Shown here piece after piece: positions 25,210-35,553 of a stretch of DNA of 64,000 nucleotides; within the stretch, counting starts at the first letter, position 1; each line of letters starts with the position of its first letter. The notes beneath the pieces are model-generated. The model searched no databases. It had not been told where the DNA came from and saw nothing but the letters and a program-made list of their open reading frames with translations. The stretch covers positions 350,604-414,603 of the forward strand of contig NZ_JAUFPK010000001.1 of NCBI RefSeq assembly GCF_030409225.1. Direction: 5' to 3'. This DNA comes from Aquisalimonas lutea (GTDB lineage Bacteria; Pseudomonadota; Gammaproteobacteria; Nitrococcales; Aquisalimonadaceae). A program made the position numbers and the translations under genes.

Positions 25210-26356
25210 GCCCCTTCTCCTGCGGCGTCTGGCAAGGCTCGTGTTTCTCGCCGCCTGCATGGCCGCCCTCGCTGGTTGCGGCAGCATCCACCGGGGCTAC
25301 GAGAGCTACCTGGTGCTCGACGACCTCCAGTCGCAAGGCGCGTCGAGCCGCCTCCAGGCCACGACGGCAGCCCCGGAGCGTACGCCGGTAGGCTACACCA
25401 TGGACGGGCGAACGCATGTAGCGGACGTCTACCGGCCCGCCGACCGGGCCCCGCGCGCCACGCTGGTGCTCATCCACGGCTTCACCGAGGAGGGCCGCCG
25501 CGACCCCCGGCTGGTCGCCTTCGCCAACAGCATGGCCCGGCTCGGGTTCGTCGTCATCGCGCCGGACGTCGAGGGACCGCGGACCCTGTCGGTGAGCATG
25601 GACGACGCCCGCACCATCCGCGACAGCGTGGCATACGCGCTCCGGGATCCCGACGACCTCGCCGAGCCGCCCGTGGGCCTGATGGCCTTCAGCTTCGCCG
25701 TGGGACCGGCGATCATCGCCGCCACCCGGCCGGCCGTCGCCGACGAGCTCCGCTTCGTGGTCGCCGTCGGCGGCTACTACGACCTGGACAAGGCGATCAC
25801 GTACGTCACCACGGGCCTGGACCCGTACAGCGGCGAGCGGCGCGCCATGACGGACGCCCGCCGCCAGGCGCGGTGGGTCGTCCTGCGGAGCCAGCTGGAC
25901 CGGCTCGACAGGGCCGGGGACCGGGAGCGGCTGCGCGCCATCGCCGAGCGCCGCCTGGAATCACCGGGGGCCGACGTGAGCGCGCTGCGGGCCGGGCTGA
26001 GCGCAGACGGGCGGGCGGTATACGCGCTGGTGACGAACACCGACCCCGAGCGCGTACCGGAGCTGCTGGAGGCGCTGCCGGCGGACGTGCGCGCGACCAT
26101 CGAGGCGCTGGACCTGGCCCGCCGTGACCTGTCCCGGCTGCAAGCCCGGCTGGTCCTGATCCACGGCACGCAGGACCGCGTCATCCCCATCGGGCACAGC
26201 AGGCAGCTGCAGGCCGCCGTCGGCGACGACCAGGCGCACCTGTATCCTGCCAGCGGCCTGTATCATGTCGAGGTATCCCCGGGTCTGTACAGCGGCTGGC
26301 AGCTCTGGCGCGCCGGCTACCGGATACTCACCCTGGCAGACGACAATGGAGACTGA
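25208..26356 (+). CDS. Alpha/beta hydrolase lipoprotein
   Basis: The 382-residue product starts with a lipoprotein signal (MPLLLRRLARLVFLAACMAALAGC). The hydrolase domain has LVLIHGFTEEGRRD, FSFAVGPAI in the nucleophile-elbow position, LVLIHGTQDRVIPIGH with the acid, and YHVEVSPG with the His. The elbow reads AFSFAVG rather than GxSxG, but the serine is kept. Its start codon overlaps that of the divergent hydrolase, so the two promoters must lie in each other's coding sequence. The next gene, pfkA, starts 3 bases after its stop. Confidence 0.8.
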   Translation: MPLLLRRLARLVFLAACMAALAGCGSIHRGYESYLVLDDLQSQGASSRLQATTAAPERTPVGYTMDGRTHVADVYRPADRAPRATLVLIHGFTEEGRRDPRLVAFANSMARLGFVVIAPDVEGPRTLSVSMDDARTIRDSVAYALRDPDDLAEPPVGLMAFSFAVGPAIIAATRPAVADELRFVVAVGGYYDLDKAITYVTTGLDPYSGERRAMTDARRQARWVVLRSQLDRLDRAGDRERLRAIAERRLESPGADVSALRAGLSADGRAVYALVTNTDPERVPELLEALPADVRATIEALDLARRDLSRLQARLVLIHGTQDRVIPIGHSRQLQAAVGDDQAHLYPASGLYHVEVSPGLYSGWQLWRAGYRILTLADDNGD

Positions 26357-26359
26357 ATC

Positions 26360-27361
26360 GTGTGGACGCCCCCTGACATTCCCGTCACCCGGACCATCCG
26401 CCGGCTGGCCGTGCTCACCAGCGGCGGCGACGCCCCCGGCATGAACGCGGCCGTACGCGCGATCACGCGCACCGCCGGCTCCCGCGGGATCGAGGTGCTG
26501 GCGGCGGAACGGGGCTTCAGCGGCCTGGTCCACGGCCAGCTGCAGCCGCTGAGCATGGGCTCGGTGGGCAGTATCCTCCAGCGCGGCGGCACCATTCTCA
26601 AGACGGACCGCTGCGAGGCCTTTCTCGACCCGGAGGTGCGCGCCCGGACCGCGGACGACCTGCGCGCCCAGGGCGTGGACGGCGTGGTGGTCATCGGCGG
26701 CGACGGCTCCCTGACCGGGGCCCATCACCTGGCCCGGGAGTCGGGGCTGTCCGTGGTCGGCCTGCCGGGGACCATCGACAACGACATCGTGGGCACGGAG
26801 GACAGCATCGGCTTCGACACCGCGGTGAACACCGCCCTGGAGGCCATCGACCGCATCCGCGACACCGCCCACTCCCACGACCGCCTGTTCCTGGTGGAGG
26901 TCATGGGCCGGAGCTCGGGATTCATCGCCCTGTCGGTGGGCATCGCCGGGGGCGCGGAAGCCATCCTGCTGCCCGACCAGGCGATCACCGGCGATGCCCT
27001 GATGACCCGCATCGCCGGCACCCGTACCCGGGAGAAGGCCAGCAGCCTCGTGGTAGTCGCCGAGGGCACCGACCCCAGCTACACCACCCGGCTGGCCGCC
27101 GAGCTGGGCGCCCTGGGGCATCCCGCCCGGGCCTGCATCCTGGGCCACGTCCAGCGCGGCGGCAATCCCAGCGGCCACGACCGCGTTCTCGCCTCGGTGC
27201 TGGGCGCCAGCGCCGTGGACCACATCCAGGGCGGCCACAGCGACATCATGCTCGGGATCCGCGACGGCGCCATTGCGACCACGCCGCTGGAGCGGGTCGG
27301 CCGCGAGCGCAAGGTGCTGCCGGAGGCATGGCTCGAGCTGGCCCGCACGCTGGCACGGTAG
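26360..27361 (+). CDS. pfkA: 6-phosphofructokinase
   Basis: This 333-residue enzyme phosphorylates fructose 6-phosphate. The sequence shows LTSGGDAPGMNAAVRA, VVVIGGDGSLTGAHHLA, the catalytic PGTIDNDIVGTEDSIGFDTA and VEVMGRSSGFIA. The glycines in GGDGS and PGTIDND (not GGDDS / PKTIDND) favour ATP over pyrophosphate as donor, judging by family rules. The start is a GTG 3 bases after the lipoprotein stop, so it is co-transcribed. Confidence 0.92.
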   Translation: MWTPPDIPVTRTIRRLAVLTSGGDAPGMNAAVRAITRTAGSRGIEVLAAERGFSGLVHGQLQPLSMGSVGSILQRGGTILKTDRCEAFLDPEVRARTADDLRAQGVDGVVVIGGDGSLTGAHHLARESGLSVVGLPGTIDNDIVGTEDSIGFDTAVNTALEAIDRIRDTAHSHDRLFLVEVMGRSSGFIALSVGIAGGAEAILLPDQAITGDALMTRIAGTRTREKASSLVVVAEGTDPSYTTRLAAELGALGHPARACILGHVQRGGNPSGHDRVLASVLGASAVDHIQGGHSDIMLGIRDGAIATTPLERVGRERKVLPEAWLELARTLAR

Positions 27362-27457
27362 CCGCGCGGCGATCGCGGGTCTGTCTCCGATTTGCGTCAC
27401 CACGACCGTTTCCGAGTACACTGCCGACTCCGGGACAACCATCGCAGGGAGGTAGCC

Positions 27458-28129
27458 ATGCCGTTGACGGTCCGGTGCACGCGCAGAGGGCGCAAGCCCG
27501 CCCGTACCGCCAGCTTGGTGGTTCTTGGGGCGGTCGTCCTGTGGAGCCCGCTGGGTGCCGAAGAGCTCTACCGCTGGACCGACGAGGACGGCAACGTGCA
27601 CTACAGCGACACCCTGCCCGCCGAGCGGGCGCCGGACGCGCGGGATATCTACGATCGCGCGGGACGGCACCTAGAGAAGGTGGACGCGGCCCTGTCGGAG
27701 GAGGAGCGCGCGCTGGAGCGGGAACGCCGGCGCCAGGAACGCGAGGCGGAGGCCCTGCGCCGCGAGGAGGCCAGGGAGCAGGCCAAGTACGACCGCATGC
27801 TGCGGCGGACCTACACCAGTGTCGAGGCGGTGCAGGAGGCGCGGGACGAGCGCCTGGAGAATCTCGAGGCCACCATCGAGCTCTCGCGCAGCCGCATCGC
27901 CCGCTACCGCGAGGAGCTGGAGCGCCTGGAGAGCGATGCCGCCCGCCAGGAACGCATGGCCAACGGCAATCCCGGCCCCGTCTACGAGCGCATCGACCAG
28001 ATCGAAGGGCGCATCCAGCGCCAGCAGGAGTTCATCGAGCGGCACCGGGCGGACATGGAGGACATCCGCGAGACCTTCGGCGACCACATCGAGCGCTTCC
28101 GGGAGCTGCAGGCGCGCGACGACGGCTGA
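27458..28129 (+). CDS. DUF4124-domain exported coiled-coil protein
   Basis: The 223-residue product has an Arg-rich N-terminus and signal peptide (to about residue 35). A short DUF4124 motif follows, ELYRWTDEDGNVHYSDTLP, and then a long, highly charged Glu/Arg coiled coil to the end. DUF4124 is common at the N-terminus of periplasmic proteins in Gammaproteobacteria, with no known function. AGGGAGG precedes the ATG. It converges on argB with a 20-base gap. Confidence 0.82.
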   Translation: MPLTVRCTRRGRKPARTASLVVLGAVVLWSPLGAEELYRWTDEDGNVHYSDTLPAERAPDARDIYDRAGRHLEKVDAALSEEERALERERRRQEREAEALRREEAREQAKYDRMLRRTYTSVEAVQEARDERLENLEATIELSRSRIARYREELERLESDAARQERMANGNPGPVYERIDQIEGRIQRQQEFIERHRADMEDIRETFGDHIERFRELQARDDG

Positions 28130-28149
28130 TCCCGCCCCGCCGCGCGACG

Positions 28150-29204
<1,055 letters not shown>

Positions 29205-29209
29205 CCATC

Positions 29210-31636
29210 CTAGAACGGCAGTTCCAGGCCGGGGCGCGCCTCCAGCAGCAGCTCCCGGAAGCGCGCCTGGATCCGCTCCAGGGCCTGCTGGTCGTCACCC
29301 TCGAAGCGCAGCACCAGGCACGGCGTGGTGTTGCTCGAGCGCACCAGGCCCCAGCCGTCGGCGAAGTCCACGCGCAGGCCGTCGATGGTCGTTACGCGGG
29401 CATCCGGGAACGACGCCGCGGCGACCAGCCGCTCGATCACCTGCGGCGGCTCGCCCTCCTGGAGGTCGACCTTGATCTCCGGCGTGCTCACCGCCTCGGG
29501 CAGGGCGGCGAACACCTCGGTGCTGGAGAGCTCCTCCATGGACAGGATCTCCAGCAGGCGCGCCGCGGTGTAGATGCCGTCATCGAAGCCCGGCCAGCGG
29601 TCGTTGAAGAAGATGTGACCGCTCATCTCGCCGGCCAGCGGCGCGCCGCTCTCCTTCAGCTTGCCCTTGATCAGCGAGTGCCCCGTGCGCCACATCACCG
29701 GCACCCCGGCATTGTCGGTGATCACCTGGGCGAGCTGGGACGAGCACTTGACGTCGAAGACGATGTCGGCGCCCGGGTTGCGGATCAGCACATCCCGCGC
29801 ATAGAGCATCATCTGGCGGTCCGCCCAGATGATCTTGCCGGTGGCATCCACCACGCCCAGCCGGTCGCCGTCGCCGTCGAACGCCAGGCCGACATCCGCC
29901 TGCTGCAGCCGCACCAGGCGGATCAGGGCCTCGAGGTTGTGCGGGTCGCTGGGGTCGGGATGGTGGTTGGGGAAGTTGCCGTCGACCTCGCAGTACAGCG
30001 GCTCCACCTCGCAGCCGATGGCCTCCAGGACGCGCGGCGCGATCGCCCCGGCGACGCCGTTGCCGGCGTCGACGACGACGCGCAGCGGGCGGTGCAGGGT
30101 GATGTCGCTGGCAATGGCGTCGATGTAGTCCTCGGCGACGTCCTGGCGGCGCACCTGCCCCTCGCCCTCCACCAGGTCCCCGGCCCGGATACGCCGGTAC
30201 AGGCCGGTGATCGCCTCGCCGGAGAGCGTCTCGCCGGCGATCATGATCTTCATGCCGTTGTAGTCCGGGGGATTGTGGCTGCCCGTGATCTCCACGCCGG
30301 TTCCGGTCCCCAGGTGGTGGGTGGCGAAGTACATCACCGGGGTGGGCACCTGGCCGATGTCGATGACGTGGCGACCGGTCGTGCGCAACCCCTCCACCAG
30401 CGCCTCGGCCAGCTCGGGGCTGGACAGGCGCCCGTCGCGGCCCACCACCACCTCGGTACAGCCGCGGGCGGCGGCCTCGCTGCCGATGCTGCGGCCGATC
30501 TCCCGCACGACGTCGGCGGACAGCGTCCTGCCGACGACGCCGCGGATGTCATAGGCACGGAACAGGCTGGGATCCACGTTCACGGCAGGCTCCTTGTCTT
30601 GCTCGGCCGCCGCCACCTGGGCAGCCTCGGGATCGGTATCGTCCGCGGACGGCTCGGCGTCAAGCTCTTCCACGCGGATGCCGCCGTCGTTCCCTGGGTG
30701 CGAGCGCGGCGGCTCCTCGGGCGCCGGCTCGGGGACGGGCGCCGCCGGCTCGGCCGCGGTATCCGCCTCCGTATCGGCGGGCATGACACGCCCCAGGGCG
30801 CGGTTGGCCACGGCCGCGATCAGCAGGATCAGCACGGCCGCCACCCCGGCGATCGTCAGGAACCACCGATCGGCCAGCGGCGGCGCGCCGCCCCGGGATG
30901 CTGCGGGCGTATAGCGCACCTGCCAGGACGTCTCCGGCACGGCCGCGGTATACGCGGTCGCGGCCGGCCCCGTGCTGCCGCGGGCCAGCACGCGGGCGCC
31001 GTCCTGGACCAGCTCCACCCGGCCGCCGTCCGGCCCGTCGCCCGGCTGCAGATGCCGCGCCAGCCAGTCCGGCGCCAGGGCGACGATGACGTGGCCGACC
31101 ACGGCCCCCTCGGTGCGCACCGGATGTACCAGGTTGATGTGGGCGTCCGCGCCCCCGAGCAGATGCCCCTCGGGCCCCACCGGGGCCGCGTCCCGCTCGG
31201 CGGCGCGCAGCATGTCGAGAAGGGCGTAGCCCACGGGCGGATCGGCGTCGCGGTCGGCCCGGTCGAACCCGGCCGGCACCAGGGCGATGCGCAGCGCCCG
31301 CGGAAATGCCGGCTCCAGGGTCGCCACGGCGTCGTTCATGCGCTCCTGGCTGCCGTCGGCCACGGCGGCGGCGATGGCGGGCTGCTCCGCGGCCAGCTCC
31401 AGGCGCCGGCGCACATCCGCCACCGCCGTGCCCAGGCGATCCGCCAGCAGCCCGGAGGTCGCGGCGCCCAGGCGCGCGCGCTCCGCCTGCCGCGCCTGGC
31501 CGGTACCGTCCGCGACCAGCCACAGTGCCCCCAGCGCGACGACCAGAATCAGCGCCGCGGTCAGGGCCATGATCCCCGCCGGTCCGGAGCGTCCCTGGCG
31601 ACGCGGCTGCCTTGCCTCCCTGTTCCCGCGCTTCAT
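29210..31636 (-). CDS. algC: Phosphomannomutase/phosphoglucomutase with N-terminal membrane sensor-like domain
   Basis: The 808-residue protein has TM1 (21-42), an extracytoplasmic segment (about 45-255, VHPVRTEGAVVGHVIVAL), TM2 (258-282), an acidic Pro/Glu linker (285-340) and a full phosphohexomutase (about 345-808). The phosphoserine is S453 in TGSHNPPDYNG, the metal loop is DGDGDRLGVVD, and the C-terminal phosphate site is present. AlgC-type enzymes interconvert mannose- and glucose-phosphates for exopolysaccharide and LPS synthesis. The long N-terminal part is also known from Pseudomonas. AGGAAACGG precedes the ATG, and it is 25 bases from dut. Confidence 0.92.
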   Translation of the reverse strand: MKRGNREARQPRRQGRSGPAGIMALTAALILVVALGALWLVADGTGQARQAERARLGAATSGLLADRLGTAVADVRRRLELAAEQPAIAAAVADGSQERMNDAVATLEPAFPRALRIALVPAGFDRADRDADPPVGYALLDMLRAAERDAAPVGPEGHLLGGADAHINLVHPVRTEGAVVGHVIVALAPDWLARHLQPGDGPDGGRVELVQDGARVLARGSTGPAATAYTAAVPETSWQVRYTPAASRGGAPPLADRWFLTIAGVAAVLILLIAAVANRALGRVMPADTEADTAAEPAAPVPEPAPEEPPRSHPGNDGGIRVEELDAEPSADDTDPEAAQVAAAEQDKEPAVNVDPSLFRAYDIRGVVGRTLSADVVREIGRSIGSEAAARGCTEVVVGRDGRLSSPELAEALVEGLRTTGRHVIDIGQVPTPVMYFATHHLGTGTGVEITGSHNPPDYNGMKIMIAGETLSGEAITGLYRRIRAGDLVEGEGQVRRQDVAEDYIDAIASDITLHRPLRVVVDAGNGVAGAIAPRVLEAIGCEVEPLYCEVDGNFPNHHPDPSDPHNLEALIRLVRLQQADVGLAFDGDGDRLGVVDATGKIIWADRQMMLYARDVLIRNPGADIVFDVKCSSQLAQVITDNAGVPVMWRTGHSLIKGKLKESGAPLAGEMSGHIFFNDRWPGFDDGIYTAARLLEILSMEELSSTEVFAALPEAVSTPEIKVDLQEGEPPQVIERLVAAASFPDARVTTIDGLRVDFADGWGLVRSSNTTPCLVLRFEGDDQQALERIQARFRELLLEARPGLELPF

Positions 31637-31661
31637 ACCGTTTCCTGCAGGTTGTCCCTGT

Positions 31662-32120
31662 TCAGCGCCGGCCGGAGTGGCCGAAGCCGCCGGCCCCCCG
31701 CTCACTGGTCTCGAAGTCGTCCACCACGCGCAGCGCGGGGCGTACCACCGGCACGAACACCAGCTGCGCGATGCGGTCGCCGGGCTCGATGGTGTAGCCC
31801 CGGTCACTGCGGTTCCAGCAGGACACGAACACCTGGCCCTGGTAGTCCGAGTCGATGAGCCCCACCAGGTTCCCCAGGACGATGCCGTGCTTGTGCCCCA
31901 GCCCGGAGCGGGGCAGGATCGTCGCCGCCACGCCCGGATCGCCGATATGGATGGCCAGCCCGGTGGGAATCAGCAGCGTCTGGCCGGGCGCCAGCTCGGT
32001 GTCTTCCTCCAGGCAGGCGCGCAGGTCGACCCCGGCGGCACCGTCGGTGGCGTAGTCGGGCAGACCCCACTCCCGCTCCAGGCGGGCATCCAGGATGCGT
32101 ACGTCCACGGTGTCCGTCAT
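31662..32120 (-). CDS. dut: dUTP diphosphatase
   Basis: Dut (152 residues) hydrolyses dUTP to dUMP. The trimeric dUTPase motifs are all there: [49 protein letters not shown] and the C-terminal [12 protein letters not shown] that closes over the substrate. Its start overlaps the coaBC stop by 4 bases (ATGA), so it is translationally coupled to coaBC. Confidence 0.96.
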   Translation of the reverse strand: MTDTVDVRILDARLEREWGLPDYATDGAAGVDLRACLEEDTELAPGQTLLIPTGLAIHIGDPGVAATILPRSGLGHKHGIVLGNLVGLIDSDYQGQVFVSCWNRSDRGYTIEPGDRIAQLVFVPVVRPALRVVDDFETSERGAGGFGHSGRR

Positions 32121-33340
32121 GCCGGCCCCCCGGCGTGCGCCGTCTTCTGGCGGTAGCGGTCCGCCACCACGTCGACCAGCTCCGCGGCCAGGCGCGTCTT
32201 GGCCTTGGGCCCCAGGGAGATACCGCCGCCTTCCCAGGTGACCTCCAGGGCATTGTCCTCGGTATCGAAGCCGCCCTCGGGCCGCCCGACCCAGTTGGCG
32301 GCGATCATGTCCAGCCCCTTGCGCCGCCGCTTGTCCTCAGCATGGGCCTGCATGGCGTGGGTCTCCGCGGCGAAGCCCACGGTGAACGGGGGCCGTTGCC
32401 GGGCGGCCACGTCGGCGAGAATGTCCGGATTGCGCACCAGTGCCAGCTCCATGTCCGCGTCCTGCTTCTTGATCTTGGCCTCGGCCGGCGTGGCGACGCG
32501 GTAGTCCGCCACCGCCGCGCAGGCGATGAACACGTCGCAGGCGTCGACGCGCTCCATGACCGCCTCGTGCATCTGCTGCGCGGATTCCACGTCCACGCGC
32601 TCCACGCCCGCCGGGGTCGCCAGCGTCACCGGCCCGGCCACCAGGGTCACCCGCGCGCCGGCGCGGGCGGCGGCGGCGGCCAGGGCGAAGCCCATGCGCC
32701 CCGAGCTGCGGTTGCTGATATAGCGTACCGGGTCGATGGCCTCGCGCGTGGGCCCGGCGGTAATCAGCACGCGGGTGCCGGTCAGCTCCGTGCCGGGGAA
32801 CAGCGCCGCCAGCCCGGCCACCAGCTCCAGGGGCTCCAGCATGCGGCCGTCGCCGACCTCCCCGCACGCCTGGTCCCCGGCGCCGGGCCCCAGGATGGTG
32901 GCGCTGCGCTCGCGCAGGCGGGCGACGTTGGCCTGGGTGGCGGGATGCGCCCACATGATCCGGTTCATGGCCGGCGCCAGCACCAGCGGCGCTTCCGTGG
33001 CCAGGCACAGGGTGGTCAGCAGGTCGTCGGCCAGCCCCTGGGCCAGGCGCGCGATGACGTCGGCGCTGGCGGGCGCGATGAGCACTGCGTCGGCCCACCG
33101 GGCCAGCTCGATATGCCCCATGGCCGCCTCGGCATCCGGATCCAGGAGGCTGGTGTGCACCGGATTGCCGGACACCGCCTGGTAGGTGAGCGGCCGCACG
33201 AATTCCTCGGCGCCGCGGGTCATGACCACGCGCACGTCGGCCCCGGCATCGCGGAGCCGGCGCACCAGGTCGGCGCTCTTGTAGGCCGCGATGCCGCCGG
33301 TCACGCCCAGGAGGATGTTCTTGCCGTCGAGCTCAGTCAT
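32117..33340 (-). CDS. coaBC: Bifunctional phosphopantothenoylcysteine synthetase/decarboxylase
   Basis: CoaBC (407 residues) makes 4'-phosphopantetheine for coenzyme A. The N-terminal flavoprotein part (1-190) has [27 protein letters not shown] with the catalytic His, APAMNRIMW and the flap [13 protein letters not shown]. The C-terminal synthetase begins at [17 protein letters not shown]. The ATG at 33340 starts the flavoprotein fold; an upstream TTG is less likely. coaD lies 9 kb away in the same window. Confidence 0.95.
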   Translation of the reverse strand: MTELDGKNILLGVTGGIAAYKSADLVRRLRDAGADVRVVMTRGAEEFVRPLTYQAVSGNPVHTSLLDPDAEAAMGHIELARWADAVLIAPASADVIARLAQGLADDLLTTLCLATEAPLVLAPAMNRIMWAHPATQANVARLRERSATILGPGAGDQACGEVGDGRMLEPLELVAGLAALFPGTELTGTRVLITAGPTREAIDPVRYISNRSSGRMGFALAAAAARAGARVTLVAGPVTLATPAGVERVDVESAQQMHEAVMERVDACDVFIACAAVADYRVATPAEAKIKKQDADMELALVRNPDILADVAARQRPPFTVGFAAETHAMQAHAEDKRRRKGLDMIAANWVGRPEGGFDTEDNALEVTWEGGGISLGPKAKTRLAAELVDVVADRYRQKTAHAGGPA

Positions 33341-33473
33341 GGCGCACAGGTCCAACTCGGGACACCAGAGTGTACGGGATATACCGGCGTTGCGTAACGG
33401 GGCCGGGTTGCATTGCGGCGGGCGGAACGGCTACAAGGGGTTCGACTCACGGACGAGATCGGGAGAGACCACC

Positions 33474-34148
33474 ATGGCGATCACGGACTGGCCCGCCACG
33501 GAACGGCCGCGGGAGCGTCTGCTGGAGCACGGCGCGGACACCCTGTCGGATGCCGAGCTGCTGGCCATCTTCCTACGCACCGGCCACCGCGGCGTCAGCG
33601 CCGTGGCGCTGGCCCGGGAGCTGCTCACCCGCTTCGACGGCCTGCGCGGCCTGCTGGAGGCCGACCGCGAGCAGTTCTGTGCCTACCCCGGGCTCGGCGA
33701 CGCCAAGTACACGCAGCTTCAGGCGGTGCTCGCCATGGCGCGGCGCTACCTGGCCACTGAGCTGGACCGCGGCGAGGCGCTCACCAGCCCCCGGGCCACG
33801 GCAGAGTACCTGCGGGCGCAGCTGCGCCACCAGCAAAGGGAAGTCTTCGGCTGCCTGTTCCTGGACAACCGCCACCGCGTGCTGCGCTTCGAGGAGATGT
33901 TCCACGGCACCATCGACGCCGCCGCGGTCTACCCGCGGGAGATCGTGCGCCGGGCGCTGGCGCTCAATGCCGCGGCGGTGATCGCCGCGCACAACCATCC
34001 CTCGGGCGTGACGGAGCCGAGCCGGGCGGACGAGCAGATCACGCGACGGCTCCGGGATGCGCTGGCGCTGGTGGACGTGCGCCTGCTGGACCATTTCGTC
34101 ATCGGCGACGGTGCGCCGGTGTCCCTGGCGGAACGCGGGCTAGTATGA
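33474..34148 (+). CDS. radC: RadC-family JAMM/MPN+ protein
   Basis: The 224-residue protein has a helix-hairpin-helix-like N-terminus ([13 protein letters not shown]) and a C-terminal JAMM domain with the metal motif [20 protein letters not shown]. RadC proteins are widespread. The old link to recombination repair in E. coli is not supported, and the function is unknown. It is divergent from coaBC, the usual gammaproteobacterial arrangement. Confidence 0.92.
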   Translation: MAITDWPATERPRERLLEHGADTLSDAELLAIFLRTGHRGVSAVALARELLTRFDGLRGLLEADREQFCAYPGLGDAKYTQLQAVLAMARRYLATELDRGEALTSPRATAEYLRAQLRHQQREVFGCLFLDNRHRVLRFEEMFHGTIDAAAVYPREIVRRALALNAAAVIAAHNHPSGVTEPSRADEQITRRLRDALALVDVRLLDHFVIGDGAPVSLAERGLV

Positions 34149-34181
34149 TGGCGGCTCGATCGGACCAGCGCGAGGGGCATC

Positions 34182-34415
34182 ATGCGCCGTTTCAGCGACG
34201 AGCAGGGCCGGCAGTGGGACGTCACCGTGGGACGCGAATCCTACGGCATGCAGGTGTTCCTGTTCATGCCGCTGGACGGCGGCGGCGTACGCAAGGCGCT
34301 CATGACCGCCGACACCTGGCTGGACGGCGAGCGGGAGCTGGGCGACATCGACGAGCAATCGCTGCGGGAGCGGCTGGGGGTGTCGGTGGACTGGACCGAC
34401 ACCGCAACCATGTAG
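34182..34415 (+). CDS. Small conserved-looking hypothetical protein
   Basis: The 77-residue acidic product begins MRRFSDEQGRQWDVTVGRESYG, which forms a likely beta-hairpin, and ends in a helix-rich part. GAGGGGC precedes the ATG, and the gene follows radC by 33 bases on the same strand. There is no signal peptide or known motif. A GC-rich hairpin overlaps its stop codon. Function unknown. Confidence 0.7.
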   Translation: MRRFSDEQGRQWDVTVGRESYGMQVFLFMPLDGGGVRKALMTADTWLDGERELGDIDEQSLRERLGVSVDWTDTATM

Positions 34416-34441
34416 GCCGGCTGCCCCGGGGACAGCCGGCC
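34415..34441. terminator. GC hairpin between convergent genes
   Basis: Arms GGCCGGCTG (34415-34423) and CAGCCGGCC (34433-34441) pair perfectly over 9 bases around a 9-base loop. It lies at the end of the 77-residue gene, facing the convergent rpoH. No T-tract follows on either strand, so intrinsic termination is uncertain. Confidence 0.45.
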
Positions 34442-34497
34442 GAAGGGGTGGCACGCGCGACGCAGTAAGGGAGAAGAGAACAGCGCCGGGCCGGGGC

Positions 34498-35367
34498 TCA
34501 GGCCGCCATGGCGGCCTTGAGCTTGTTCATGGCGTTCTTCTCGAGCTGGCGCACGCGCTCGGCGGAGACGCCGTACTTGTCGGCCAGCTCCTGCAGCGTG
34601 GTCTTCTGCTCGGCCAGCCAGCGCCGCTGGACGATATCCCGGCTGCGGTCGTCCAGTCGCTCCACGGCGGCGTTGAGCGAATCCACCTGGTGATCGTCCC
34701 AGTCGTCGGCCTCGATCTGCGCCGCCGGGTCCATGCGGTGGTCGGTGAGGTACGCCGCCGGGGCACGGATCACCGTGTCCTCGTCGCCGTCGCTGTCCGG
34801 CTGCGGATCGAACGCCATGTCCTGCCCGCTGAGCCGGGACTCCATCTCCAGCACCGTCTCCGGCTTGACGCCGAGGTCGCTGGCGACCGTGTCGACTTCC
34901 TCGCGGGTCATCCAGCCCAGGCGCTTCTTGGAGCTGCGCAGGTTGAAGAACAGCTTGCGCTGGGCCTTGGTGGTCGCGACCTTGACGATGCGCCAGTTGC
35001 GCAGGATGTACTCGTGGATCTCGGCCCGGATCCAGTGCACGGCGAAGGAGACAAGGCGCACCTTGACCTCCGGGTCGAAGCGCTTGACCGCCTTCATCAG
35101 GCCGATATTGCCTTCCTGGATGAGATCCGCCAGGGGCAGACCGTAGCCGTTGTAGCCCCGGGCGATGTGCACGACGAACCGCAGATGCGCGAGCACCAGC
35201 TGCCGGGCCGCGTCGATGTTCTCGTGGTCGCGGTATTCCACCGCGAGCTCGTGCTCTTCCTCGGCGCTCAGAACGGGAATCTGGTTCACGGCCTGGATGT
35301 AGGCCTCTTCGCTGCCGGCACGCAGCGGTACCTGATGCATTGCAGTCTGCGTCAGTGCAGTACCCAT
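34498..35367 (-). CDS. rpoH: Heat-shock sigma factor sigma-32
   Basis: RpoH (289 residues; E. coli 284) directs RNA polymerase to heat-shock promoters. It has an N-terminal region 1.2, region 2 ([32 protein letters not shown], split here as seen), the RpoH box around [16 protein letters not shown], and a C-terminal region 4.2 helix-turn-helix ([19 protein letters not shown]). GAGGGGGAG precedes the ATG. A near-perfect CIRCE operator ends 32 bases upstream of the start, suggesting control by the HrcA repressor. The ftsX-ftsE-ftsY genes lie upstream on the same strand. Confidence 0.96.
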   Translation of the reverse strand: MGTALTQTAMHQVPLRAGSEEAYIQAVNQIPVLSAEEEHELAVEYRDHENIDAARQLVLAHLRFVVHIARGYNGYGLPLADLIQEGNIGLMKAVKRFDPEVKVRLVSFAVHWIRAEIHEYILRNWRIVKVATTKAQRKLFFNLRSSKKRLGWMTREEVDTVASDLGVKPETVLEMESRLSGQDMAFDPQPDSDGDEDTVIRAPAAYLTDHRMDPAAQIEADDWDDHQVDSLNAAVERLDDRSRDIVQRRWLAEQKTTLQELADKYGVSAERVRQLEKNAMNKLKAAMAA

Positions 35368-35399
35368 CGTTACTCCCCCTCTTTACTGCCGCCTCCAGT

Positions 35400-35426
35400 T
35401 TAGCAGTCACCCCGTTTGAGTGCTAA
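35400..35426. promoter_or_regulatory. CIRCE element (HrcA operator) upstream of rpoH
   Basis: The sequence TTAGCAGTC-N9-GAGTGCTAA matches the CIRCE consensus TTAGCACTC-N9-GAGTGCTAA at 17 of 18 positions with the exact 9-base spacer. The outer bases GT/AC extend the palindrome by two on each side. It lies 32 bases before the rpoH ATG, within the expected 5' leader. HrcA is the known CIRCE-binding repressor, and hrcA is not in this window. Confidence 0.9.
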
Positions 35427-35553
35427 ACGCAGCAGAAGTTCCTGCGCAGTCCTGATCGGAGCTGCATCGGATGGCCTGCGCCGGAGCGCTCGCCACCACT
35501 GTTGCACATGCGGCCCGGCACACGCGTTTTCAAGGGCCGTCCCATTACCGGCC

